Assembly (NCBI GenBank): GCA_050184115.1
Contig: JBFXAQ010000004.1
Location: 316,972 to 380,971, forward strand
Length of the DNA: 64,000 nt
Reading direction: 5' to 3'
Source: JACKNG01 sp050184115
GTDB lineage: Bacteria; Pseudomonadota; Gammaproteobacteria; Ga0077536
In this document: piece after piece, positions 40,455-48,953 of the stretch
Layout of the letters: each line of letters opens with the position of its first letter
How positions within the stretch are numbered: the stretch's first letter is position 1
Program-made: the position numbers and the translations under genes
The notes under the pieces: generated by a model
Databases searched by the model: none
Told to the model about the DNA's origin: nothing
What the model saw: the letters and a program-made list of their open reading frames with translations, nothing else

Positions 40455-42761
40455 ATGCATTTCGAATCCGCGCTGGACGCGGCCGACCGCGCCTTCCTCG
40501 ACGAGGTGCGCGCGTTCTGCGACCAGGCTATCGATGCCGACATGGCGGCGGCCGAGGATGCGCTGCGTTCGCAGGTCTCCGACCACGAGCGCAGCGACGC
40601 CTGGATCGCGAAGCTCCGCCCGCGGCGCTGGCACGTCGCATCGTGGTCGCAGGGCGATGGCGGCGCGGGCCTGAGCGCGATCCGCAACTACCTCGTGCTC
40701 TACGAGGCGGGCCTGCGCGGCGCACCCCTGATCGAGCCGCTCAGCATCAACTACGTCGGCCCGGTGGTGCGTCACTTCGGCACCCCGGAACAGAAGGCGC
40801 GCTACCTGCCGGCCATCATCGACGGCCGTGACCAGTGGTGCCAGGGTTTCTCGGAGCCCGGTTCCGGTTCGGACCTCGGCTCGGTGAAGACCTTCGCCGA
40901 ACGCCGCGGCGACGTCTACGTCGTCAACGGCCAGAAGATCTGGACCACCAACGCCCATTACGCGAACAAGATATTCGCGCTGCTCCGCACCCGCCGCGAG
41001 GACACCAAGGACGCGCTCAGCTTCATGCTGATCGACATGGCGAGCCCCGGAGTGACGGTACGCCCCATCCGCCTCATGACCGGCGACCACGAGGTCAACC
41101 AGGTCTTCTTCGACGAGGTCGAGGTGACCCCGGACTGCCTGCTCGGTGGCGAGGGCCAGGGCTGGGCGGTGGCCAGGTACCTGCTCGAAATCGAGCGCGG
41201 CCAGTTCGTCTTCGGTGGACGGTTGCGGCGGCGCTTCGAGCGCCTCGTCACGCTGGCGCGCGCGCGCGACGACGTTCCCCCCACCTTCTGGTCGACGGCC
41301 GCGCGGCTCGACGTCGAACTGCTCGCCTACGAGGTCACCGAGTTCCGCCTCGGGCACTTGACGCCGGCCGACGAACAGACGCTCGCCCAGGCCAACGTCA
41401 TCAAGATCGGCTGGACCGAGACCATGCAGCGCATCGACGAACTGGCACTGATGCTGCCGGGCGTGGCGCCGCTGTACACGCCGGAACCGGCGACGCCGAC
41501 CAGCGGCCTCGGCCAGCCGATGTCGACCTGGGTCTCGGCCTATCTCAACAACCGCGCCGCGACCATCTACGGCGGCAGCAACGAGATCCAGCGCGAACTC
41601 ATCTTCCGCACCCTCAGGCGCGCCGGGACGGAGACGCCGCTGCAGCACCCATTGCCCTACAACCGGAGCGAGGAGAGCGTGGCGCTCGCCGATTCGGCCG
41701 CGCGCCTGGTGCGCGAACGCTACGACTACGTCGACCTGCTGCCACGCCTGAAGAGCGCGGCGCCGTGGACGCCTGCGCAGTGGGCCGAACTGGCCGGGTT
41801 CGGCTGGCTTGCCGCCGGCGTCAGCGAGGCCCACGACGGTCTCGGTCTGCCCGTGTCCGCACTGGTCCAGCTTGCCCGCGCGCTGGCGCCAGCGGCGATG
41901 CCGGAGCCGGTATCGAGTCAGCTCGCCCGCGGCGGCTGGCTGTTGGACCAGGCGGGTGGCGGGCGCGCACGCGAGTGTCTGGCCGGGTGGATGGCCGGCG
42001 AGTCGCTGCTGGCGTTGGTCGATGCCGACGGCACCCCGGCCGCGGTGCACTGGCGGCGTGCAGGCGACGGCTACGTCCTCGACGGCGCGCAGCGCGCGGT
42101 GCAGGACGGCGCCAGCGCCGCGCATTTCATCGTCGCGGCCGCCGGCGAGACGCCGGCGCTGTTCCTGCTGCCGGTCGATGCGCCCGGCATCGGCCATGAG
42201 GCCCACCGCGCCGCCGACGGCCGCGAGTTCGCCGACGTGCGCTTCGCCGGCGTCGAGGTCGACAGTGCGGCCCGTCTCGAAGTCGACGACGTCGCCGCGC
42301 TGCTCGCGGGCAGCCGCGACCTGCACGCGCTGCTGCTCGCCGCCGAGATGGTCGGCATCGCCCAGGCGCTTATCCCGATCACCCACGCCTACATCGCCCA
42401 GCGCGAACAATTCGGACGCAAGCTGGCCGAGTTCCAGGTGTTGCAGCACCGCCTGGTCGACATGCACATCGAGGCCGTGCGCGCCGAGTCGGCGCTCGAA
42501 CTGGCCTGCTTCAAGGTCGACGAACTCGGCCTCGTCGCCGCCGCGCCCTTCATTGCCGCGGCCAAGGCGCAAAGCGGTTTGTCCTGCCGCCGGGTCGCCG
42601 AGGAGGCCGTGCAGCTGCACGGCGGCATCGGCATGACCGAAGAGCTGGTGGTCGGGCACTACCTCAAGCGCATCGTCGCCGACACCCTGCTCGCCGGCCA
42701 CACCGAACAGCACTTCGCCGCCTGCGCAGCTGCACGCGGCGTCGTGCCATCGTCCACCTGA
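40455..42761 (+). CDS. Fused tandem acyl-CoA dehydrogenase (two-domain)
   Basis: A 768-residue protein made of two acyl-CoA dehydrogenase modules. Module 1 (about 1-395) has CQGFSEPGSGSDLGSVKTFA, YVVNGQKIWTTNAHYANKI and the helical C-terminus IYGGSNEIQRELIFR. Module 2 (about 410-768) lacks a clear FAD signature in its beta domain but ends with IAQREQFGRKLAEFQVLQHRLVDM and AVQLHGGIGMTEELVVGHYLKRI. The layout resembles actinobacterial FadE34-type fused enzymes acting on bulky side-chain acyl-CoAs. The ATG at 40455 follows GGGGAGAG. It corresponds to a fused version of the separate pair at 17236 and 18437. Confidence 0.87.
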   Translation: MHFESALDAADRAFLDEVRAFCDQAIDADMAAAEDALRSQVSDHERSDAWIAKLRPRRWHVASWSQGDGGAGLSAIRNYLVLYEAGLRGAPLIEPLSINYVGPVVRHFGTPEQKARYLPAIIDGRDQWCQGFSEPGSGSDLGSVKTFAERRGDVYVVNGQKIWTTNAHYANKIFALLRTRREDTKDALSFMLIDMASPGVTVRPIRLMTGDHEVNQVFFDEVEVTPDCLLGGEGQGWAVARYLLEIERGQFVFGGRLRRRFERLVTLARARDDVPPTFWSTAARLDVELLAYEVTEFRLGHLTPADEQTLAQANVIKIGWTETMQRIDELALMLPGVAPLYTPEPATPTSGLGQPMSTWVSAYLNNRAATIYGGSNEIQRELIFRTLRRAGTETPLQHPLPYNRSEESVALADSAARLVRERYDYVDLLPRLKSAAPWTPAQWAELAGFGWLAAGVSEAHDGLGLPVSALVQLARALAPAAMPEPVSSQLARGGWLLDQAGGGRARECLAGWMAGESLLALVDADGTPAAVHWRRAGDGYVLDGAQRAVQDGASAAHFIVAAAGETPALFLLPVDAPGIGHEAHRAADGREFADVRFAGVEVDSAARLEVDDVAALLAGSRDLHALLLAAEMVGIAQALIPITHAYIAQREQFGRKLAEFQVLQHRLVDMHIEAVRAESALELACFKVDELGLVAAAPFIAAAKAQSGLSCRRVAEEAVQLHGGIGMTEELVVGHYLKRIVADTLLAGHTEQHFAACAAARGVVPSST

Positions 42762-42773
42762 AGAGAGACTGCC

Positions 42774-43241
42774 ATGCCGCAGACGCAATGCCTGACCGCC
42801 GCCATGCTCCGCGTGGGCATGACCCACGAAGCACGCGTGAGCTTCGACCACGCGCAGGTCGCGCAATACTGCGCACTGGCCAACGACCGCAACGCCATCC
42901 ACCACGATGTCGCCGCCGCGCGCCAGCGCTTTCCCGAGGTCGACGACATCATCGTGCCGGGCGGCCTGATCCAGATCGCCATCACCGGACTCTTCGGCAC
43001 CGAGCTGCCGGGCGACGGCAGCCTCGGTCTCACCTTCGAGCCCGAGCGCATGCGCCGGCCGGTGTGCCCGGACGACGTCGTCGTCATCACCCTCGAGGTC
43101 AAGCGCATCCGCGGCGGCATCGTCGAGTTCGAGGTGCGCGTGGCGGACGACGCGGGCAACGACATCAGCGGCGCCACGGCGCGCGTGCTGGCGCCGGACG
43201 AAGGTTACCGCGCGTGGTGGGCCGAGGCGCGGAACGGCTGA
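42774..43241 (+). CDS. MaoC-like hotdog dehydratase
   Basis: A 155-residue MaoC-type protein: HEARVSFDHAQVAQYCALANDRNAIHHDVAAARQRF, where the catalytic pair is normally Asp and His in the segment D-x4-H-x-D; here N-D-R-N-A-I-H-H-D supplies Asp and His. IIVPGGLIQIAITGLFG and VVVITLEVKRIRGGIVEFEVRV complete the hotdog. It would hydrate enoyl-CoA (R-specific), which could replace the missing hydratase activity of the crotonase-like neighbour. Twelve bases after the fused dehydrogenase, same strand, likely one transcript. Confidence 0.83.
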   Translation: MPQTQCLTAAMLRVGMTHEARVSFDHAQVAQYCALANDRNAIHHDVAAARQRFPEVDDIIVPGGLIQIAITGLFGTELPGDGSLGLTFEPERMRRPVCPDDVVVITLEVKRIRGGIVEFEVRVADDAGNDISGATARVLAPDEGYRAWWAEARNG

Positions 43242-43276
43242 GCGGCGGCGTCGACGGCAACCAAGAGAGAAACAGC

Positions 43277-43957
43277 ATGAGCGGACGTCTCGCCGGCAAG
43301 CGTGTCCTGGTCACCCAGGCCGATCGTTTCATGGGGCCGATCACCGCCGCGGTGTTCGGCGAGGAAGGCGCGGAGGTCGTTGCCGACAGCCGCGATCTCA
43401 CCGTGGCCGGCGCGGCCGCGGCGGCGGTGGCGGCGGCCGGTCGAGTCGACGTGCTGGTCGCCAACCTCGCCGGACCGAACTTCTCCGGCATCGCCACCGC
43501 CGATCTCGGCGACGACGACTGGCAGGCCGCGTTCGCCGCCATGGTGCACCCGCTGCACGCGCTGGTGCGCGCCGTGCTGCCGCAGATGATCGAGCGGCGC
43601 GCCGGCAAAGTGGTGGTCTACGGCAGCGCCTCGGCGCTGCGCGGCATGAAGACGCTCGCTGCCTACAGCGCCGCGCGCGCCGCCCAGCTCGGCTACGTGC
43701 AGTCGGTCGGGGTCGAGGTCGCGCCGCACAACGTGCAGGTCAATCTCATCGCGCAGAACTACGTCGAGAACGAGGACTACTACCCGGCGGCGTTGCGCGC
43801 GAAGGACTCGTTCCAGCAGTCGCTGCGCCGCCAGGTGCCGGCCGGGCGCCTGGCCAAGCCGCGCGAGGACGCCATGTTCGCGGTGTTCCTCGCCAGCGAC
43901 GAGTGCGGTTTCATCTGCGGCCAGGGCATCCCGTTCGCCGGGGGCTGGGCGCAATAG
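43277..43957 (+). CDS. Halohydrin-dehalogenase-like SDR protein
   Basis: A 226-residue short-chain dehydrogenase relative. The NAD(P) glycine motif is absent: in its place T13-QADR-F18-M-G20 fits T-x4-F/Y-x-G, the halide-site motif of halohydrin dehalogenases. The catalytic triad is Ser117, Tyr130 and Arg134, fitting S-x12-Y-x3-R instead of the usual YxxxK. Both motifs are those that define HheA-HheG type enzymes, which open vicinal halohydrins to epoxides without cofactor. It ends with CGFICGQGIPFAGGWAQ. It is in a catabolic run with MaoC upstream (35 bases) and LLM downstream. Somewhat shorter than most family members. A non-dehalogenating pseudo-SDR remains possible. Confidence 0.72.
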   Translation: MSGRLAGKRVLVTQADRFMGPITAAVFGEEGAEVVADSRDLTVAGAAAAAVAAAGRVDVLVANLAGPNFSGIATADLGDDDWQAAFAAMVHPLHALVRAVLPQMIERRAGKVVVYGSASALRGMKTLAAYSAARAAQLGYVQSVGVEVAPHNVQVNLIAQNYVENEDYYPAALRAKDSFQQSLRRQVPAGRLAKPREDAMFAVFLASDECGFICGQGIPFAGGWAQ

Positions 43958-44052
43958 CTTCCATTCGAGCGGGCGCCGGGGAGGGCGTCCGTCGACACGC
44001 GCGACGGTGGGGGTCCGCCGTCGCCATCACGCTTCAACCAGGAGGTCCCATC

Positions 44053-44898
44053 ATGAAAGTCGGCGTCATCATGTTTCCTACCGACAAGGCCATCCAGCCC
44101 ATGGAGCTGGCGCAGGCCTGTGAAGAACGCGGTTTCGAATCCCTGTGGTTCCCCGAGCACAGCCATATCCCGTCCAGCCGCGAGACGCCCTGGGGCGGAC
44201 GGCCGGAACTCGGCCCGCTGCCCGAGGAATACTGGCGCACCCACGACCAGTTCGTCGCCCTGGCCGCCTGCGCGGCGGTGACGAAGAAGCTGCGCCTCGG
44301 CACGGGCATCACGCTCGTCGCCCAGCGCGATCCGATCTGGCTCGCCAAGGAGGTCGCCAGCCTCGACATGATCTCGGGCGGGCGTTTCGAACTCGGCATC
44401 GGCTATGGCTGGAACGTCGAGGAGATGCGCAACCACGGCCTCGACTTCAAACAGCGCCGCGACATCCTGCGCGAGCACATGCTGCTGATGAAGGAACTGT
44501 GGACGAAAGAGGAGGCGAGCTTCAGTGGCAAGCACGTCGAGTTCGAGGCGAGCTGGGCCTGGCCCAAGCCGACCCAGCAGCCGCACCCGCCGATCCTGAT
44601 GGGCGGCGCGGCCGGGCCAAAGACCGCGGAGCACGTCGCCGAGTTCTGCGACGGCTGGATGCCGCTCGGCGGGCTCTACGACTTCGACAACGGCCTGAAG
44701 GCCATTCACGCCGCGTGCGAGAAACGCGGGCGCGATCCGAAGTCGGTCAGTCTCGGCGTGTTCTTCGCCGCGCCGCCGGATGCCGAGGCCCTGAAGGCCC
44801 TGCCGGAGAAAGGCGTGACGCGCATCATCCTGCCCATCCCGCCGGCGGATCCGGGCACGGTGCTGCCGATCCTCGACAAGTTCGCCGCGTTCGTCTGA
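44053..44898 (+). CDS. LLM class oxidoreductase (TIGR03619-like, F420/FMN type)
   Basis: A 281-residue luciferase-like TIM barrel. Segments: KVGVIMFPTDKAIQPMELAQACEERGFESLWFPEHSHIPSSRE, LAACAAVTKKLRLGTGITLVAQRDPIWLAKEVASLDMISGGRFELGIGYGWNVEEMRNHGLDFKQRRDIL and HPPILMGGAAGPKTAEHVAEFCDGWMP. It is a paralogue of the gene at 19919. The ATG at 44053 follows GGAGG. F420 is the expected cofactor for this subgroup, though unproven here. Probably co-transcribed with the SDR-like gene and the esterase that follows 37 bases later. Confidence 0.85.
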   Translation: MKVGVIMFPTDKAIQPMELAQACEERGFESLWFPEHSHIPSSRETPWGGRPELGPLPEEYWRTHDQFVALAACAAVTKKLRLGTGITLVAQRDPIWLAKEVASLDMISGGRFELGIGYGWNVEEMRNHGLDFKQRRDILREHMLLMKELWTKEEASFSGKHVEFEASWAWPKPTQQPHPPILMGGAAGPKTAEHVAEFCDGWMPLGGLYDFDNGLKAIHAACEKRGRDPKSVSLGVFFAAPPDAEALKALPEKGVTRIILPIPPADPGTVLPILDKFAAFV

Positions 44899-44935
44899 TC
44901 GCGGTACCCGCCACCTGCCCAAGGAAGCAACGCCC

Positions 44936-45829
44936 ATGGCCAACCCCCAGATCGAGAACATCCGCATCCTGTTGCAGACCAACCCGGTCATCCGCCCGGA
45001 TGCGCCGCTGGCCGAGATGCGCAAGGGGCTCGACGCCATGGGCGGTGCCGTTCCCGGCCTGCCCGGCATCACCGCCAGCGCGGTCGATGCCGGCGGCGTG
45101 GCGGCGGAGTGGATCGAGCCGGCCGAGCACGATGCCGGCCGGGTGCTGCTCTATCTTCACGGCGGCGGCTACGTGCTCGGCTCCGTGCAGTCACATCGAC
45201 CGATGATCGAACGCCTTGCCGTGGCCTGCCGCGCGCGCGTGCTGGCGCTGAACTACCGCCTTGCCCCCGAGTCGCCGTTTCCGGCCGCGGTCGACGACGC
45301 CGTTGCGGCTTACCGCTGGCTGCTCGCCGAGGGCGTGCGGCCGGCCGAAATCGCCATCGCCGGTGATTCCGCCGGCGGCGGGCTGACCCTCGCCACCCTG
45401 GTCGCGCTGCGCGACGCTGGCGATGCGTTGCCGGCGTGTGCCTGCCCGATCTCGCCGTGGACGGACATGGAGGGGACGGGTGAGTCGATGCTGACCCGCG
45501 CCGCGGTCGACCCCATGGTGCAGAAGGTGCCGTTGCTGCAGATGGCCGGGGTCTATCTCAAGGGCGCTGACGCGAAGAACCCGCTGGCCTCGCCGCTGCA
45601 TGCCGACTTCACCGGCCTGCCGCCGCTCCTGATCCAGGTCGGCGACGCCGAGACCCTGCTCGACGACTCGACCCGCCTCGAACCGAGACTGAAGGCGGCC
45701 GGGGTCGACGTCATTCTCGAGGTATGGCCGGACATGATCCACGTCTGGCATTTGTTCGCGCCGATGCTCGCGCAGGGCCAGCAGGCCATCGAGCGTATCG
45801 GCGAGTTCGTGCGCGCGCATGCACGCTGA
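44936..45829 (+). CDS. Alpha/beta hydrolase, hormone-sensitive-lipase (HSL) family
   Basis: A 297-residue esterase. HGGGYVLGS (oxyanion hole, near 78), nucleophile elbow GDSAGGGLTLA (Ser near 145), acid Asp in LIQVGDAETLLDDS and base His in DMIHVWHLF complete the triad. NYRLAPESPFPAAVDDAVAAYRWLL is the typical HSL connecting region. These enzymes hydrolyse esters and lactones of medium size, so it could act on esters formed by the Baeyer-Villiger-type monooxygenases. RBS AAGGAAG precedes the ATG. Same strand as its neighbours. Confidence 0.89.
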   Translation: MANPQIENIRILLQTNPVIRPDAPLAEMRKGLDAMGGAVPGLPGITASAVDAGGVAAEWIEPAEHDAGRVLLYLHGGGYVLGSVQSHRPMIERLAVACRARVLALNYRLAPESPFPAAVDDAVAAYRWLLAEGVRPAEIAIAGDSAGGGLTLATLVALRDAGDALPACACPISPWTDMEGTGESMLTRAAVDPMVQKVPLLQMAGVYLKGADAKNPLASPLHADFTGLPPLLIQVGDAETLLDDSTRLEPRLKAAGVDVILEVWPDMIHVWHLFAPMLAQGQQAIERIGEFVRAHAR

Positions 45830-45838
45830 GCATCCATT

Positions 45839-46561
45839 GTGAGCAAGACCGAGGCCGCCCACGAGGCGCGCGAACTCCTCGCCGCCTGCTACGACGGCGT
45901 GCTCGCAACCCTGTCGGTCGATGTCGACGGCTATCCGTTCGGCTCGGTCGTGCCCTATTGCCTCGACCGCGCGGCGCGCCCCGTCATCCTCATCGCCTCG
46001 ATCGCCCAGCACACGAAGAACGTGCGCCACGATGCGCGCGTCTCGCTCACGGTGTTCGACCGCGCCGCGCCGGAACTGCAGACCAGCGGCCGCGTGACCT
46101 ACCTCGGCGACTGCGCCCAGCTCGAACCCGGACCGGCGCTCGACGACGTGCGTGAACGCTACTTCCGCTACTTTCCCGAAGCGGTCGATTACGACCGCAC
46201 CCACGATTTCGCCTTTCACGTGATCACGCCGCGCCGGCTGCGCTTCATCGGCGGCTTCGGCGACATCCACTGGTTCGAACCCGGGCGCATGCTCGTCGGC
46301 AATCCGTTCGACGCGGGCGCCGAGCGCGGCATCGTCGAACACATGAACGCCGACCACGCCGACGCCGTGCGCCACTACTGCGCGCTCATCGGTTGCGCGG
46401 TGGCGCCCGACGCGACACCGGTGCTGGTCGGCTGCGACGGCGAAGGCATCAACATCCGCGTCGATCGCCGCATCGTGCGCCTCGCCTTCGATGCCGCCGT
46501 CGCCGATCTCGGCGCGGTGCGCGCCACCCTGGTCGCGCTCGCGCGCCGGCCATCTGCGTGA
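45839..46561 (+). CDS. HugZ/CREG-like split-barrel protein with DUF2470 domain
   Basis: A 240-residue protein starting with GTG at 45839. The N-terminal pyridoxamine-oxidase-like split barrel (ELLAACYDGVLATLSVDVDGYPFGSVVPYCLDRAARPVILIASIAQHTKNVRHDARVSL) is followed from about 155 by a DUF2470 domain with IVEHMNADHADAVRHYC. This two-domain order is that of HugZ, which binds and degrades heme, and of related flavin- or heme-binding proteins. HMNADHADA carries the His residues used for heme in HugZ. Ten bases after the esterase and the last gene of the run. Confidence 0.84.
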   Translation: MSKTEAAHEARELLAACYDGVLATLSVDVDGYPFGSVVPYCLDRAARPVILIASIAQHTKNVRHDARVSLTVFDRAAPELQTSGRVTYLGDCAQLEPGPALDDVRERYFRYFPEAVDYDRTHDFAFHVITPRRLRFIGGFGDIHWFEPGRMLVGNPFDAGAERGIVEHMNADHADAVRHYCALIGCAVAPDATPVLVGCDGEGINIRVDRRIVRLAFDAAVADLGAVRATLVALARRPSA

Positions 46562-46665
46562 CCCGCCGGCGGCGGCCGCCGCCGGTGACCCTTGAGTGAG
46601 ATCAACGCCGGCTCGGTGAGCCGGTGCTAGTTTGACCGGCATGGGGACGATGACTTGAAGAGCGC

Positions 46666-47400
46666 ATGAAGGCCTTCGCGCTGCGCCTCCTCGCCGCCAT
46701 GCTCGGCAGCCTGCGCGACCTCGCGCCGATCCTGCTGGTGGTGCTGTTCTTCCAGGTCGTCGTGCTCGGCCAGCCGATCGAACACGCCGGCCAGCTCACC
46801 GTCGGCGTCGCCTGCGTGGTGGCTGGTCTCACCTTCTTCATCGTCGGCCTCGAACAGGGCCTTTTCCCAGTTGGCGAGAACATGGCCTACGAGTTCGCGC
46901 GCAAGGGCAGCGTGTTGTGGCTGGTCGCGTTCGCCTTCGCGCTCGGTTTCGGCACCACGGTCGCCGAACCCGCGCTCATTGCCGTCGCTGCCGAGGCCGC
47001 CGCGGTCGCCGCCGAGGGCGGCCTCATCGCAGCCGGCGAGCAGGCGCGCCACGAGTACGCCCAGGGCCTGCGCCTGACCGTCGCGCTGTCGGTCGGGCTG
47101 GCCATCGTCATCGGCGTGCTGCGCATTCTCAAGGGCTGGCCCATCCACTGGATCATCATCGGCGGCTACGTGGGCGTGGTCGTCATGACCTGTTTCGCGC
47201 CGGACGAGATCATCGGCATCGCCTACGATTCCGGCGGCGTCACCACGTCCACCATCACCGTGCCGCTGGTCACCGCACTCGGCGTCGGCCTCGCCTCGTC
47301 GATCCGCGGGCGCAATCCCATGATCGATGGCTTCGGCCTCATCGCCTTCGCCTCGCTCACGCCCATGATCTTCGTCATGGGCTACGGCATGCTCATCTGA
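46666..47400 (+). CDS. DUF1538 membrane protein A
   Basis: A 244-residue integral membrane protein with about six helices. It shows ILLVVLFFQVVVLGQP, GLEQGLFPVGENMAYEFA, GFGTTVAEPALIAVA and the highly characteristic IAYDSGGVTTSTITVPLVTALGVGLASSIRGRNPMIDGFGLIAFASLTPM. It overlaps the start of its homologue by one base (TGATG). A pair of DUF1538 proteins, UmpA/UmpB, has been described to my recollection as a two-component Na+(Li+, K+)/H+ antiporter in Halomonas. First gene of the four-gene operon ending at 48953. Confidence 0.85.
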   Translation: MKAFALRLLAAMLGSLRDLAPILLVVLFFQVVVLGQPIEHAGQLTVGVACVVAGLTFFIVGLEQGLFPVGENMAYEFARKGSVLWLVAFAFALGFGTTVAEPALIAVAAEAAAVAAEGGLIAAGEQARHEYAQGLRLTVALSVGLAIVIGVLRILKGWPIHWIIIGGYVGVVVMTCFAPDEIIGIAYDSGGVTTSTITVPLVTALGVGLASSIRGRNPMIDGFGLIAFASLTPMIFVMGYGMLI

Positions 47401-48188
47401 TGGACGCACTGGCCACGCTCACCACGACCCTGCTCGGTACGCTGCGCGACGTGCTGCCGATCGCGGCCATCATCTTCGGCTTCCAGTTCCTGGTCCTGAA
47501 ACGGGTGCCACCGCGGTTGCCGCGCATCCTCGCCGGCTTCGCCTGGGTGGTGGTCGGGCTCACCTTGTTCCTGGTCGGCCTCGAATGGGCGCTGTTCCCC
47601 CTCGGCAAGCTGATGGCGGCGCAGCTCACCGACCCGGCCTTCATCGGCGTCGGCGGTACCAGCGCGGTCGACTGGCGCGACTACGGCTGGGTCTACGCCT
47701 TCGCCTTTCTCATCGGTTTCAGCACGACCATCGCCGAGCCCTCGCTGATCGCCGTCGCCATCAAGGCCGCCGAAGTGTCGGGCGGTGCGGTCAATCCCTG
47801 GGGCCTGCGCATCGCCGTGGCGCTGGGGGTGGCGGTCGGCATCACCCTCGGCTGCTATCGCATCGTGGTCGGCGATCCCATCCACTGGTACATCATCGCC
47901 GGCTACGTCGTGGTGGTCGCGCAGACCACGCTCGCACCGCGCCTGATCGTGCCGCTGGCCTACGATTCGGGCGGCGTGACGACGTCCACCGTCACCGTGC
48001 CGCTGGTCGCCGCTCTCGGCCTCGGGCTCGCCCAGTCGGTGCCGGGACGCAACCCGCTCATCGATGGCTTCGGCCTCATCGCCTTTGCCAGCCTCTTTCC
48101 CATCATGGCGGTCATGGCCTATGCCTGGTGCGCCGAACGCTGGAACGCGTGGCAGCAGCGTCGCCGCGCGGTCGGCGACAATCCCTGA
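47400..48188 (+). CDS. DUF1538 membrane protein B
   Basis: A 262-residue homologue of the upstream gene with the same landmarks: LEWALFPLGKLMAAQ, GFSTTIAEPSLIAVA, and LAYDSGGVTTSTVTVPLVAALGLGLAQSVPGRNPLIDGFGLIAFASLFPI. The ATG shares its A with the TGA of gene A. The shared E-P and D-S-G-G-V-T-T-S-T blocks in half-membrane positions suggest a heteromeric channel or transporter where each supplies one half site. A short basic C-terminal tail (RWNAWQQRRRAVG) would be cytoplasmic and could contact the PII-like protein encoded next. Confidence 0.85.
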   Translation: MDALATLTTTLLGTLRDVLPIAAIIFGFQFLVLKRVPPRLPRILAGFAWVVVGLTLFLVGLEWALFPLGKLMAAQLTDPAFIGVGGTSAVDWRDYGWVYAFAFLIGFSTTIAEPSLIAVAIKAAEVSGGAVNPWGLRIAVALGVAVGITLGCYRIVVGDPIHWYIIAGYVVVVAQTTLAPRLIVPLAYDSGGVTTSTVTVPLVAALGLGLAQSVPGRNPLIDGFGLIAFASLFPIMAVMAYAWCAERWNAWQQRRRAVGDNP

Positions 48189-48213
48189 ACCTTACCCCGG
48201 GAGGATCCACGCC

Positions 48214-48564
48214 ATGCGCTTCAAGATGATCCTGGTCTTCGTCGAGGACAAAATGACCGACGCGGTGATGAAAGCCGCGCGCGACGCCGGCGCCACCGGC
48301 GCCACCGTCATCACCAACGCCCGCGGCGAAGGCCTGAAGACCTCCAAGACCTTCTTCGGCTTGAGTCTCGAAGCCCAGCGCGACGTCGTGCTGATGCTGG
48401 TCGAGGAACATCTGAGCCGCAGCATCCTCGAGGAGATCGGCCGCGTCGGCGAGTTCGAGGAGCGGCCTGGTACCGGCATCGCCATCCAGGTAGACGTCGA
48501 GGACGCGGTCGGCATCTCGCACCAGATGGCCCGTCTCAGCGAGGAAGTGGAGGACCTGTTATGA
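48214..48564 (+). CDS. PII-like signalling protein
   Basis: A 116-residue GlnB-like protein. MRFKMILVFVEDKMTDAVMKAARDAGATGATVITNARGEG matches the PII core with beta strand, helix and T-loop start, and VEEHLSRSILEEIGRVGEFEERPGTGIAIQVDVEDAVG covers the rest. The T-loop is short and there is no canonical uridylylated Tyr, as in PII-like proteins that regulate membrane transporters rather than nitrogen enzymes. RBS GGGAGGA. Its stop overlaps the CBS gene by ATGA. Predicted to bind adenine nucleotides or bicarbonate-related ligands; ligand unknown. Confidence 0.83.
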   Translation: MRFKMILVFVEDKMTDAVMKAARDAGATGATVITNARGEGLKTSKTFFGLSLEAQRDVVLMLVEEHLSRSILEEIGRVGEFEERPGTGIAIQVDVEDAVGISHQMARLSEEVEDLL

Positions 48565-48953
48565 ACACGCGCAAGGTCGTGCGCACACGCGACGTCATGG
48601 AGCAGACCTTCACCGAGGTGGACGGCCTCGCCACCGTCGCCCAGGCGCTGGAGATCATGCGCAAGGACCGCCTGCAGGTGCTGATCGTCAAGAAGCGCTC
48701 GGAGGTCGACGAGTACGGCATCGTGCTGCTCGCCGACATCGCCAAGAAGGTGCTGGCCAAGGACCGCGCGCCTGAGCGCGTCAACGTCTACGAGATCATG
48801 TCCAAGCCCGTCATCAGCGTCGACCCGCACATGGACGTGCGCTACTGCGCGCGCCTGCTCGACCGCTTCGGGCTGTCGGTGGTCCCCGTGATCGAGGACG
48901 AGCGGGTGATTGGCATCGTGAGTTATTCGGAGCTGGTGTTCCGGGGCTTGTGA
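48561..48953 (+). CDS. CBS-domain pair protein
   Basis: A 130-residue protein formed by two CBS domains: VRTRDVMEQTFTEVDGLATVAQALEIMRKDRLQVLIVKKR and VNVYEIMSKPVISVDPHMDVRYCARLLDRFGLSVVPVIEDERVIGIVSYSELVFRGL. CBS pairs bind AMP, ATP or c-di-AMP and gate transporters. It overlaps the PII-like gene by four bases, so two soluble nucleotide sensors are translated together with two DUF1538 membrane proteins. Likely forms the regulatory part of the same complex. Confidence 0.86.
   Translation: MNTRKVVRTRDVMEQTFTEVDGLATVAQALEIMRKDRLQVLIVKKRSEVDEYGIVLLADIAKKVLAKDRAPERVNVYEIMSKPVISVDPHMDVRYCARLLDRFGLSVVPVIEDERVIGIVSYSELVFRGL

Noticed and set aside
40326..42905. 859-codon minus-strand frame
   Set aside because: Shadow of the fused acyl-CoA dehydrogenase; no motif or ribosome site.
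46566..46585. 20-bp perfect GC palindrome after the HugZ-like gene
   Set aside because: No T-run and such CCGGCGG palindromes are common by chance in this composition; not enough to call a terminator.
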